From: JBCDIQ01 sp039024295 | Lineage (GTDB): Bacteria > Bacteroidota > Bacteroidia > J057 | Direction of reading: 5' to 3' | NCBI GenBank assembly: GCA_039024295.1 | Contig: JBCDIQ010000010.1 | Coordinates: 1-34,023, forward strand | DNA: 34,023 bases | Shown here: piece after piece, positions 9,512 to 17,024 of the stretch | Layout: each line of letters opens with the position of its first letter | Numbering within the stretch: the stretch's first letter is position 1 | Program-made: the position numbers and the translations under genes | Notes under the pieces: model-generated | What the model was told of the DNA's origin: nothing | Databases searched by the model: none | Seen by the model: the letters and a program-made list of their open reading frames with translations, nothing else

Positions 9512-12007
9512 ATGCGTCAATCCACCCTATTATTCCTTTTTATAGGATTCCTGTTTCATCATCTTTCTGGTCAACAGGTAAGTGTTAAAGGACAGGTTAA
9601 AGATGCTCAGACCGGTGAGCCTATTCCTTTTGCAACCGTTTTTTTCCCAGGCAGTAAGATTGGCACCAACACAGATTTTGAGGGGCACTATGTACTGACG
9701 TCTGAGGTACCTGTTGATTCTATCGGTGTGAAATACATCGGCTATGCAACGCGCATAAAAGCCCTGAGCAATGAGCCAGAGCAAACCCTAAATTTTCAAC
9801 TATCAGAAGCTGGCTACAGCGTAGAAGAAGTGGAGATTGTGGCAGATGCAGAAAATCCAGCCTGGGAAGTCATGCGGTTGGTCATCGAAAACAAAAAACA
9901 AAACGACCAGAGATCCCTTGACGCATACCAGTACGAAAGTTATTCAAAGGTCGAGATTGATGTAGACAACATCACAGAGAAATTCCGAAATAAGAAACCC
10001 GTCAAGAAGATCCTTGCCGTGATGGACAGCATCCAGCAAATCGCAGGCGAGGACGGAAAGCCGATTCTACCTGTTTTTATTTCTGAGACTTTGTCAGATT
10101 ATTACTACCTGAAAGACCCGGAAAAAAAGCGGGAGGACATCCGTAAAACCAAACTCACAGGTATCGCCCTCGACGATGGCAGCCTTGTCTCTCAATTGGT
10201 AGGATCTACTTTCCAGCAGTACAACTTCTATGACAGTTGGATCAAGGTGGTAGATAAAGATTTTGTTTCCCCCTTGGCAACCAGTTGGCGAGCCTTCTAT
10301 GATTATCGGCTGGAAGATGTAAACGTGATGGTTGACGGCTATAGCTGCTACCGAATCAGTTTCAAACCCAAGAGAGAGGAAGACCTCGCATTTGTAGGGA
10401 CCATGTGGATCACGGAGATCGGGTACGCCCTAAAACAAATTGACCTGAAGGTGGGCAAGTCTGCCAACCTGAACTTCATTGAAAAGATTGTGGTCCAGCA
10501 AGAGCTGGAACAGGTAGTTGAAAAAGGGGCATGGCTTCCTTCTCGCCTCCGAATCATTGTGGATGTAGGTGAGGTAAAAGACGACTGGGCAGGCATGCTG
10601 GCCAAGTCGTATGTATCCAATCGGAACTTTGTGGTCAATGACCCCAAGCCTTTTAAATTTTTCCGCGACCCGATCAATGTGGATGAGCTCGCGATGGAAC
10701 ACGATGAAGCATTCTGGCAGGAAGCTCGTCATGACACCTTGAGCTCTGCAGAACAGTATGTGTACCAAATCATTGATTCGGCACGCAACTTACCCATTGT
10801 AAAAACTTATGTAGAAATCGCAGACATCGCGATCAATGGCTACAAAGAATTTGGGCCAATTGAGCTTGGCCCCTACTTGGCCTCTTACACCAACAATAGC
10901 ATTGAAGGAAATCGATTCCAGCTAGGATTCAAAACCAACGAACAGTTCAGCCGAAAATTTCTGGTAAAAGCCTATGGTGCATACGGCGCAGCAGATAAAC
11001 GCTTCAAATACTTAGGAGAATTACAGTACCTCGCTTTCCGTAAGCCCTGGACCATTTTTGGTGCGCGCATCACAGAGGACATCGAGCAGATTGGTATCTA
11101 CAATGATTTTGCCGAAAACAGTGCCTTGTTCCGGGCAGCTTCCCGTTTCGGAGACCTTAACCGACCATTTATCAATACCCTTCGTCAGGTTTGGGCAGAA
11201 ACTGATGTAGTAAAAGGCATTCGCCCCAGACTCATCATGCGAAGCAGGTATTTTACCCCTTTGTATGACTTCAGGTATTCTTATGATCCTCAACATCAAG
11301 AGCCTCAGAGTGAGTTTGCCGTAAGTGAAGTAATTGCAGAAACACGGATCTCTTTTCGGGAAAAATTCCTGCAAAGTGGCAATACTCGCCACAGCCTGGG
11401 TACGGGAGGCCGACCAGTTATCACGTTTCGCTATACCCTCGGACTTCCAGACTTTTTGCAGGCAAATGTGGATTACCAACGGTTCGATCTCAGTGTAGAT
11501 CACAGCATTAATGTAGGGATTCTAGGGCGGGTAAGCTATTTATTAACTGGCGGATATGTACCTGATCAAGTTCCTTATCCCCTCCTCGAAAATCACTTGG
11601 GTAATGAGTCCGTATTTTACAATCGGAACTCCTTTAACCTGATGGAATTCTCCGAGTTTATCAGCGACAGATTTGTTTCTTTGCGGGTAGCTCATCGGTT
11701 TGATGGACTGATAATGAACCGAGTTCCACTGATTAGAAAGCTCAATTGGCGCCTTTTCACCCTGGCAGATGTGTTATACGGAGATTTAGGGCAAGAAAAT
11801 ATAGACCTGACACTTCCCCCTCTGGGATCCAATGGCTCTGGTGGACCTGCTATTCAGGGGTTGGGAAGCGATCCCTATGTTGAGCTGGGATACGGAATCG
11901 AGAATATTTTTCGTTTCATAAAGGTCACCTTTTTACATCGGTTGACGTATCTACAGGAAGATACAAGAGATTTCGGGGTAAAAATTTCGGCTCAATTCCG
12001 GTTGTAA
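9512..12007 (+). CDS. Outer-membrane protein with CarboxypepD_reg-like domain and DUF5686
   Basis: An 831-aa protein. A signal peptide (1-20, FLFHHLSG|QQ) is followed by a carboxypeptidase-regulatory-like beta-sandwich (~22-100: VSVKGQVKDAQTGEPIPFAT, then GYATRIKAL). A long DUF5686 region follows, with many alternating beta strands and the segment SYSKVEIDVDNI / AVMDSIQQIAGEDGKPILPVFISETLSDYYY. The C-terminus ends in repeated amphipathic strands and a final aromatic-rich strand (DFGVKISAQFRL), as in outer-membrane beta-barrels. The family is widespread in Bacteroidota; its function is not established, but the layout is TonB-receptor-like without a plug. The long divergent gap (9319-9511) must contain its promoter. 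The next small ORF begins 86 bp downstream. Confidence 0.88.
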   Translation: MRQSTLLFLFIGFLFHHLSGQQVSVKGQVKDAQTGEPIPFATVFFPGSKIGTNTDFEGHYVLTSEVPVDSIGVKYIGYATRIKALSNEPEQTLNFQLSEAGYSVEEVEIVADAENPAWEVMRLVIENKKQNDQRSLDAYQYESYSKVEIDVDNITEKFRNKKPVKKILAVMDSIQQIAGEDGKPILPVFISETLSDYYYLKDPEKKREDIRKTKLTGIALDDGSLVSQLVGSTFQQYNFYDSWIKVVDKDFVSPLATSWRAFYDYRLEDVNVMVDGYSCYRISFKPKREEDLAFVGTMWITEIGYALKQIDLKVGKSANLNFIEKIVVQQELEQVVEKGAWLPSRLRIIVDVGEVKDDWAGMLAKSYVSNRNFVVNDPKPFKFFRDPINVDELAMEHDEAFWQEARHDTLSSAEQYVYQIIDSARNLPIVKTYVEIADIAINGYKEFGPIELGPYLASYTNNSIEGNRFQLGFKTNEQFSRKFLVKAYGAYGAADKRFKYLGELQYLAFRKPWTIFGARITEDIEQIGIYNDFAENSALFRAASRFGDLNRPFINTLRQVWAETDVVKGIRPRLIMRSRYFTPLYDFRYSYDPQHQEPQSEFAVSEVIAETRISFREKFLQSGNTRHSLGTGGRPVITFRYTLGLPDFLQANVDYQRFDLSVDHSINVGILGRVSYLLTGGYVPDQVPYPLLENHLGNESVFYNRNSFNLMEFSEFISDRFVSLRVAHRFDGLIMNRVPLIRKLNWRLFTLADVLYGDLGQENIDLTLPPLGSNGSGGPAIQGLGSDPYVELGYGIENIFRFIKVTFLHRLTYLQEDTRDFGVKISAQFRL

Positions 12008-12093
12008 GAATTCCCCATAGTTCAATTTGTGATAATTCGTTCAGCTGTACAATTTGTCTTTCATAATTCAAAACCGACTTAAACTAAGATCCG

Positions 12094-12285
12094 ATGGAAG
12101 TAAGAAAACTGTCTTCTAAAGTCCTTGCTGCTGATGAACAGTATAAAAGTGTAATGCAGCTATTGAATGAACTAACAGAGGATAAAAAAGAGGTTAAAGA
12201 GAAGAAAATGAATGTAGCTGACATCGTTGAAGTAGCCTCTGAAAAAACCCAAATTGAATCAGCAATTCTCTCCCAGTTTAGTTAG
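12094..12285 (+). CDS. Small charged protein, unknown (63 aa)
   Basis: A 63-aa ORF from an ATG, rich in Lys and Glu, with a run like LTEDKKEVKEKKMN and predicted helical character. No signal peptide, Cys or membrane segment. It is not shadowed by a gene on the other strand. It lies between the DUF5686 gene and a perfect inverted repeat 26 bases after its stop, which supports a real short transcription unit. I do not recognise the family. It could be a cytoplasmic helical small protein, or a chance ORF. Confidence 0.5.
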   Translation: MEVRKLSSKVLAADEQYKSVMQLLNELTEDKKEVKEKKMNVADIVEVASEKTQIESAILSQFS

Positions 12286-12310
12286 GATTCATAATCCTGA
12301 TATGCTTTTT

Positions 12311-12340
12311 CGCCTTTCTTTCCACGTGGAAAGAAAGGCG
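12311..12340. terminator. Perfect 30-bp inverted repeat, probable terminator
   Basis: CGCCTTTCTTTCCAC (12311-12325) is followed immediately by its exact reverse complement (12326-12340). As RNA this gives a 13-bp stem with an ACGU loop, followed on the plus strand by ATTCTCATTT. It closes the transcript of the small ORF. Because it is fully palindromic, a protein-binding site is an alternative. Confidence 0.7.
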
Positions 12341-12413
12341 ATTCTCATTTATGGGGAATCAAACTGCCGAGTTGCTCGTCTTTCAGGTGATCTTAACCTT
12401 TAACCACGTTACC

Positions 12414-12818
12414 ATGACCTTTAGAATGATTGTTGTCCTGTTGCTTGTAGCTGGTATTTCCCATACAGCCTTTGCTCAAAGTGAGACTGTTATCCCCGAA
12501 CCCAATGTGTATGTTGTGAAATTCCACGCAGACTGGTGTGGTTCCTGCCGAGCACTTGGTCCCGTCCTGGAAGACCTCACCAATAAGCTCGATGGAAAGC
12601 CTGTACTGTTCGTTGAGCTTGATTTTACCAACCAAACCACTCGCCACCAGGCCAATTTACTTGCATCTGGTCTGGGAATTGGCAAACATGTAGCGGAAAG
12701 TGGGTATTCAACGGGCTATATTTTGGTGATAGACCCTGATACCAAAGAGGTAAAGAAAAAGCTCACCAAAGACCTCTCTATGAAACAGATGGCCGCTGCC
12801 ATTCAAACGTATTTGTAA
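12414..12818 (+). CDS. Secreted thioredoxin-fold protein (CGSC active site)
   Basis: I chose the ATG at 12414 (134 aa) because it gives a standard signal peptide (MTFRMIVVLLLVAGISHTAFA|Q). The upstream ATG at 12351 only adds residues with no n-region pattern and starts close to the terminator. The mature part is a short thioredoxin fold. The redox motif WCGSC (C42, C45) sits in VVKFHADWCGSCRALGPVLEDL, and the sheet continues with VLFVELDF. A classical cis-Pro near the C-terminal strand is not obvious (SGYSTGYILVIDP), which differs from ordinary thioredoxin. Likely a periplasmic thiol-disulfide protein; the partner is unknown. Confidence 0.8.
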   Translation: MTFRMIVVLLLVAGISHTAFAQSETVIPEPNVYVVKFHADWCGSCRALGPVLEDLTNKLDGKPVLFVELDFTNQTTRHQANLLASGLGIGKHVAESGYSTGYILVIDPDTKEVKKKLTKDLSMKQMAAAIQTYL

Positions 12819-12904
12819 GTAGCCTTTTCCCCTTCGCCTCCTCCAGGTGTGGGAGGCTGAGTGTTTAATCTCTTGTTAGAGGTGCAAATAGGTGCCACGG
12901 CCTT

Positions 12905-12939
12905 CCTCCAAAAGACTTTCTGCTGGGGGGAGGTTTTTT
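12905..12939 (+). terminator. Possible terminator: short hairpin with T6
   Basis: CCTCC (12905-12909) can pair with GGAGG (12929-12933), followed by six T (12934-12939). The stem is only 5 bp with a 19-base loop, so the call rests mainly on the T-run and on the position 86 bases after the thioredoxin-like gene. Confidence 0.35.
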
Positions 12940-13010
12940 GTTGTCCAAACATTCATGATCATGCAGAGTTGAACCAGATGTAAACTTTGTTATAAGTCAA
13001 TTTTCTTCTC

Positions 13011-13310
13011 ATGGAAAAAACCTACCAAGTAGTTCAAAACACAGAAAAAAAACGCTTCGAGATTGAGTTAGACGGTAAATTTGCATTTACCGAATACACA
13101 ACTACCCCCAAAGGAATGATCGTGTACACCCACACAGAAGTGCCTCAGGAAATGGAAGGGAAAGGGATTGGCAGCACACTGGCAAAACATGTGTTAGATT
13201 ACGCCAGACAGGAAAAGATGACCGTATTGCCACTGTGCCCTTTTGTAGCGGGCTACATTCGTAGACATCCTGAGTATGCAGATTTGGTGCTGGAGGGGTT
13301 TAAGTATTGA
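13011..13310 (+). CDS. Small GNAT-type N-acetyltransferase (YidJ/Acetyltransf_CG family)
   Basis: A 99-aa single-domain protein, the usual size of this short GNAT family. The acetyl-CoA-binding signature is MEGKGIGSTLAKHVLDYAR (pattern Q/RxxGxG/A, here EGKGIG). After it comes the family's characteristic LPLCPFVAGYIRRHPEYADLV, where the Cys and Tyr-Ile-Arg-x-His-Pro-Glu are conserved. The substrate is unknown for most members. It is followed after 2 bases by a membrane-protein gene, so the two probably share a transcript. Confidence 0.88.
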   Translation: MEKTYQVVQNTEKKRFEIELDGKFAFTEYTTTPKGMIVYTHTEVPQEMEGKGIGSTLAKHVLDYARQEKMTVLPLCPFVAGYIRRHPEYADLVLEGFKY

Positions 13311-13312
13311 GG

Positions 13313-14218
13313 ATGAATCTGAAGCCACCAAAGTTTTTAATTGCCTTACTAAGAGATGAAACCCGCCATTCTATTGAACGGTACATCATCTCTATTGCTA
13401 TTATAGGATTTATCCTCCACCTGGGAGTGATATTATTGATTGATGTTGGCATACTGGATTTGGGAATATTAAATGACAAGATTTCTCGTGATCCCATTGC
13501 TTCCATTTACACCCCTTTTTCCTTCATTTTGCTGTATGAGGTATACCTTTTGGTATACTACCTTCCCAAATCCATCACGATTTACATTGGAAAGCAGTAC
13601 GAGATTGTTTCCCTGATCATCATTCGGCGAATCTTCAAAGATTTGTCTAACCTGGACTTAAGCATTGATGATTGGTTTGGGAATGAATACAACTTTCAGC
13701 TAACGGTAGATGCCTTTGGGATTATCGTGCTCTTTTTCTTGATCTGGTATTTCTATAAAATTGGACGTAGGCAAAACCTGAACAAGAAGATTGACCTGGA
13801 TACGACTGAGGATAAGTTGGCAAAATTCATCCGGGCAAAACGAGTGATGAGTGCCCTCCTGATCCCCACGCTGTTCATTATGTCCCTCTACAGTGTAACA
13901 AACTGGGCATGGGAAGTCTGGGATGTGTACCAAGGACACAATCATGCCTTGCCAGATGTCAACCGGGTATTTTACTACGAATTTTTCACGATGCTCGTGC
14001 TCGTAGATGTATTGCTGCTCATGATTTCTTTCCGCCACACGGAAGACTACAGCAAGCTGATTCGCAATTCGGGATTTATCATTTCCACGACCCTGATCAA
14101 AATTTCCTTCAGTGCTGATGCGATTTTGAACACCATTTTAGTGATCGCAGCGGTCGGATTTAGTGTGTTGATTTTGATGGTGAGCCTGCGGTACAAGGAG
14201 ATTGGGGATGGAGCTTGA
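13313..14218 (+). CDS. Multi-pass membrane protein, unknown
   Basis: An ATG at 13313 gives 301 aa; an in-frame TTG at 13307 overlapping the preceding stop would add two residues. About seven hydrophobic segments are visible: roughly residues 22-45 (YIISIAIIGFILHLGVILLI), 64-85 (FSFILLYEVYLLVYYLP), 135-155 (GIIVLFFLIWYFY), 180-200 (ALLIPTLFIMSLYSV), 222-242 (FFTMLVLVDVLLLMISF), 253-272 and 275-297 (ILVIAAVGFSVLILMVSL). A soluble basic stretch between segments 3 and 4 contains GRRQNLNKKIDLDTTEDK. I do not recognise the family. It follows the acetyltransferase gene at 2 bp, suggesting a shared transcript. No catalytic motif is evident. Confidence 0.75.
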   Translation: MNLKPPKFLIALLRDETRHSIERYIISIAIIGFILHLGVILLIDVGILDLGILNDKISRDPIASIYTPFSFILLYEVYLLVYYLPKSITIYIGKQYEIVSLIIIRRIFKDLSNLDLSIDDWFGNEYNFQLTVDAFGIIVLFFLIWYFYKIGRRQNLNKKIDLDTTEDKLAKFIRAKRVMSALLIPTLFIMSLYSVTNWAWEVWDVYQGHNHALPDVNRVFYYEFFTMLVLVDVLLLMISFRHTEDYSKLIRNSGFIISTTLIKISFSADAILNTILVIAAVGFSVLILMVSLRYKEIGDGA

Positions 14219-14354
14219 AAAAGCTGGTGGGGTTTGGTCATGGTTCTGATTAACTAAATAGCATGACATACCACACCATAAAAGCTGAACTATTTCACAT
14301 TTAGGAAGGTCAGATATAAGCTATTTATTATATTTAGATAAAGAACTAAGCCGT

Positions 14355-15179
14355 ATGCGGAAAGCTAATTTGCTCATTTTCGTTTTACTACTATGTTTAT
14401 CCTGCAGACGAGATGATGATCCTACGCCCAGAATTTCTTATTACGAGACACCGGTAGGTTTCTCCTTAGGCATCTACACCCTAATGGATCATTTTCGTCT
14501 TCAAATAGAAAAGGAGTTAATGGTTTCATTTTCCACCGAGATGTCAGCAATTCTGAGTGAGGAACCAGTCGGAGATGATCCGTTTAGTTGGAACACCATT
14601 CCTAGTACTCATATCCGTGCTATTGGAGTTGGTATACCTGGCCCATTCATGCTTGGAGGCTTTACCTTTCCAATCATTAATGTTCAGGAAAGGGTAGATT
14701 CAAGGGTGTATGTTCATTGGGGATACAATAGTGTCAGTGATTCTCTGTTTGGTACCCAGGTAACCTTTTCTGGGGCAGGCTTAACCCATACTTTTTACAT
14801 ACCTGAACCTTTATACATCCTTCAGCCAAGGCCCCAAGGGTTTGAATATTTATATTTAAGTGGTACCCGGTACCTGCCCATGCCTGTAAATAAAGACCTG
14901 ACAATAGAGTGGAACCCTGACCCAGAGAATGTCCATGGAGTAATTGTGTTTTTGAGGCGGTCTCAAACCCCATCTTTAGACAGACTCAACTATGCAGAAG
15001 TGTTCGAAGATAATGGCAAAGCTTCCATCACGTCTGATGTCTTGATGCAGTTTGGAGCAGGAAGCGACATAAAAATAGAAGTGTTTAGAGGAAACTGTTA
15101 CCAAGCCACCAATCCGGCAGGAGAATTGGTTACGGTTGTCGGTAAAGCTGGAGCTGGAACCGCGATTACGCTTCAGTAG
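14355..15179 (+). CDS. Lipoprotein, unknown function (274 aa)
   Basis: The start at 14355 gives a lipoprotein signal: basic MRK, hydrophobic NLLIFVLLLCLS, then C17 in the lipobox LCLSC, followed by RRDDD. The Asp residues after the Cys are common in Bacteroidota lipoproteins. The rest is beta-rich with no metal or catalytic motif I can name (segments such as VDSRVYVHWGYNSVSDSLFGTQVTFSG). It ends in VVGKAGAGTAITLQ. It stands alone: 136 bases of A+T-rich sequence precede it, and the next gene is convergent. Confidence 0.75.
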   Translation: MRKANLLIFVLLLCLSCRRDDDPTPRISYYETPVGFSLGIYTLMDHFRLQIEKELMVSFSTEMSAILSEEPVGDDPFSWNTIPSTHIRAIGVGIPGPFMLGGFTFPIINVQERVDSRVYVHWGYNSVSDSLFGTQVTFSGAGLTHTFYIPEPLYILQPRPQGFEYLYLSGTRYLPMPVNKDLTIEWNPDPENVHGVIVFLRRSQTPSLDRLNYAEVFEDNGKASITSDVLMQFGAGSDIKIEVFRGNCYQATNPAGELVTVVGKAGAGTAITLQ

Positions 15180-15203
15180 AACCTGAAATCAAATTAGAAT
15201 CGC

Positions 15204-15233
15204 ACAAGCTCTAGGGTCATTTACAAAGCTTGT
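15204..15233. terminator. Weak inverted repeat between convergent genes
   Basis: ACAAGCT (15204-15210) pairs with AGCTTGT (15227-15233) across a 16-base loop, between the lipoprotein and methyltransferase stops. There is no clear T-run. Confidence 0.3.
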
Positions 15234-15249
15234 CATAAACCCGAGAATT

Positions 15250-16050
15250 TTACTTCCGTTCCACCAAGTACCACCCACAGGTCGTCACAAAATCTCGCAA
15301 AAATGGAATATCTCCCAGCAGAGGAAGTTGGGTCCTGACTTTGAGGCCAAATTTGTATTTGTAGATAGGGTTAATCAGGAACAATCGGCGGTGCCGAATA
15401 CGCAAGCCGGACTTGCGCACGATCCGCTCAAAACGTCCCAGGTTAATGCCCGTGGCTTTAATGTCCATGAGCTCTTCGACCACGCGTTCCCCTTCTCCTC
15501 CAGCGATGAGGATACGTTTGTACAGTCCTTTTGGGAGCAGATGAAACCAGGGAAGCTTACTCAGAAGTTTGCTGGTGCGACAAATTTGCTGGTGCCCTCC
15601 ATAGGGCATTCGCCACGGGGGAAACCCAAAAAAGATGACCCCTTCCGGTTTGAGGAACTGCTTGATATAGGGAATGAATTTTTCCTGCTCGGGGATGTGT
15701 TCAATGGTGTCCTTCAGCACAATCAAGTCAAACTGTCCCCCCCACTTTTCCCGAAAGTCATCGTCGTACACATTGACGGCCTCCAGGTAAATCTGACCCG
15801 CAGCTACTTCTTCTGCCATGACCTCCTTGGCCGTATCAATCCTGAAAGGGCTGAGGTCAACTCCCATGGTCCAACAGCCTTTGTCAATGAAGGCCTTCAG
15901 GACACCTCCTTCAGCCGCCCCAATTTCCAGCACTTTCATGTCTGAATTGACCGCAAACCGTTCTTCTACAAACGGGATGAGGTAATCTTTGGCATTTTCA
16001 TATTGCTGACGAAAGCGCTCGGTTATGGAGGTGTGTTGTTTTAGAGCCAA
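15250..16050 (-). CDS. Class I SAM-dependent methyltransferase
   Basis: A 266-aa protein. Motif I is VLEIGAAEGGVLKAFIDKGC (~40-60), with the acidic residue ending the next strand in GVDLSP. Motif post-II/IV is FDLIVLKDTIEHIPE (~108-122), typical of the Methyltransf_11/23 branch, and GVIFFGFPPWRMPYGGH follows. The C-terminal third (KYKFGLKVRTQLPLLGDIPFLRDF) is specific to a Bacteroidota subfamily; the substrate is unknown. The only usable start is TTG at 16050: a TGA lies two codons upstream, and the first in-frame ATG (M38) would cut just before motif I. A heptamer repeat tract touches the start codon. pdxJ lies upstream on the same strand, 55 bases away, so co-transcription is likely. Confidence 0.85.
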   Translation of the reverse strand: MALKQHTSITERFRQQYENAKDYLIPFVEERFAVNSDMKVLEIGAAEGGVLKAFIDKGCWTMGVDLSPFRIDTAKEVMAEEVAAGQIYLEAVNVYDDDFREKWGGQFDLIVLKDTIEHIPEQEKFIPYIKQFLKPEGVIFFGFPPWRMPYGGHQQICRTSKLLSKLPWFHLLPKGLYKRILIAGGEGERVVEELMDIKATGINLGRFERIVRKSGLRIRHRRLFLINPIYKYKFGLKVRTQLPLLGDIPFLRDFVTTCGWYLVERK

Positions 16051-16086
16051 GGATCAGGTGTTAGGTATTGGCTGATAGGTAATAGA
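16051..16086 (-). repeat. Heptamer tract (ATACCTA type) touching the methyltransferase start
   Basis: Read on the minus strand it has units ATTACCT, ATCAGCC, AATACCT, AACACCT in exact 7-base register, ending at the TTG start codon of the methyltransferase. It lies between the pdxJ stop and that start. Confidence 0.6.
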
Positions 16087-16105
16087 AGTGCAAATGTATG
16101 GAAAA

Positions 16106-16828
16106 CTAGGGATTTTTGCCGAGGCACTGCTGATACCGTTGGATGGTGGTTTCGAATCCCAGGTAGAGGGCATCGCTCACCAAGGCATGGCCGATGGATA
16201 CTTCTTGCAAATGTGGTACACGCTCAGCGAATAAGGTTAGGTTGTCCAGGTTGAGGTCGTGGCCAGCATTAACCCCTAATCCTAGTTCGTGAGCAAAGGC
16301 GGCAGAGCGTGCAAAAGGCTCCACGGCTGCTTCTGGGTTCTGGGGAAACTGCTGGGCATAGGGCTCGGTGTAAAGCTCAATTCGATCGGTTCCTATCTCA
16401 GCGGCTTTACCAATCCGGTCCAGGTCGGTTTCTATGAAAATAGATACGCGAACGCCCACGGCCTGTAGCCGTTGCACGACTTCCATGAGAAAATGCTGGT
16501 GCTTCATGGTATCCCAGCCCGCATTGGAAGTAAGGGCTTCCGGCGGATCGGGTACGAGCGTACACTGATCGGGCTTTACTTCTTCAATCATTTGGAGAAA
16601 TGCCTCAGAGGGATAGCCCTCTACATTGAATTCTACCTCCAGGATATGCTTGAGGTCATAGACATCCTGCCGGCGTACGTGCCGCTCATCCGGCCGGGGA
16701 TGAACGGTGATGCCATCCGCCCCAAAGGTGATGACATCTTGGGCTACTTGGAGTAAGTTGGGTCGGTTGCTGCCGCGCGCATTGCGGATCAGGGCTACTT
16801 TATTGAGGTTGACGGAGAGAGAGGTCAT
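16106..16828 (-). CDS. pdxJ: Pyridoxine 5'-phosphate synthase
   Basis: A cytosolic TIM-barrel enzyme condensing 3-amino-2-oxopropyl phosphate with 1-deoxyxylulose 5-phosphate to pyridoxine 5'-phosphate (DXP-dependent vitamin B6 route). 240 aa, normal length. Family motifs are present in order: VNLNKVALIRNARG at the N-terminus, GADGITVHPRPDERHVRRQD (~36-56), FNVEGYP, QCTLVPDPPEALTSNAGWD (~93-111), GVRVSIFIETD, IELYTEPYA, GLGVNAGHDLN, and VSIGHALVSDALYLGFETTI at the C-terminus. The ATG at 16828 fits the family. It supplies the cofactor used by enzymes such as threonine synthase, though the two genes are far apart. Confidence 0.96.
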   Translation of the reverse strand: MTSLSVNLNKVALIRNARGSNRPNLLQVAQDVITFGADGITVHPRPDERHVRRQDVYDLKHILEVEFNVEGYPSEAFLQMIEEVKPDQCTLVPDPPEALTSNAGWDTMKHQHFLMEVVQRLQAVGVRVSIFIETDLDRIGKAAEIGTDRIELYTEPYAQQFPQNPEAAVEPFARSAAFAHELGLGVNAGHDLNLDNLTLFAERVPHLQEVSIGHALVSDALYLGFETTIQRYQQCLGKNP

Positions 16829-16954
16829 TTGGAAGCTTCGGTTATCAATTGTTGGTGGTCAGTGTTGCTGCCAGGCAGTATCCTGAACAGAAGGTATGAT
16901 AACGAATTTTGAGTAACAGTGTTACCGTTTTTTCCGGAAAAGAAATTATCGGGT

Positions 16955-17024
16955 AATTAAGCAAACCGAATTACCGATCAGCATAACTGAAAACTGCCTA
17001 CTGAGAACAGAAAAACCAATCACG
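16955..17024 (+). repeat. Heptamer tract (AAAACTG type) touching the photolyase stop
   Basis: Ten 7-base units in one register, including AATTAAG, CAAACCG, AATTACC, ATAACTG, AAAACTG, CCTACTG and AGAACAG. The tract ends at 17024, the base before the stop codon of the minus-strand photolyase gene. It occupies most of the 196-bp gap to pdxJ. Confidence 0.65.

Noticed and set aside
11021..11503. 160-residue minus-strand open frame.
   Set aside because: Antisense of the beta-barrel part of the DUF5686 gene; no motif.
15328..15945. 205-residue plus-strand open frame.
   Set aside because: It is the antisense shadow of the methyltransferase gene, which has clear family motifs.
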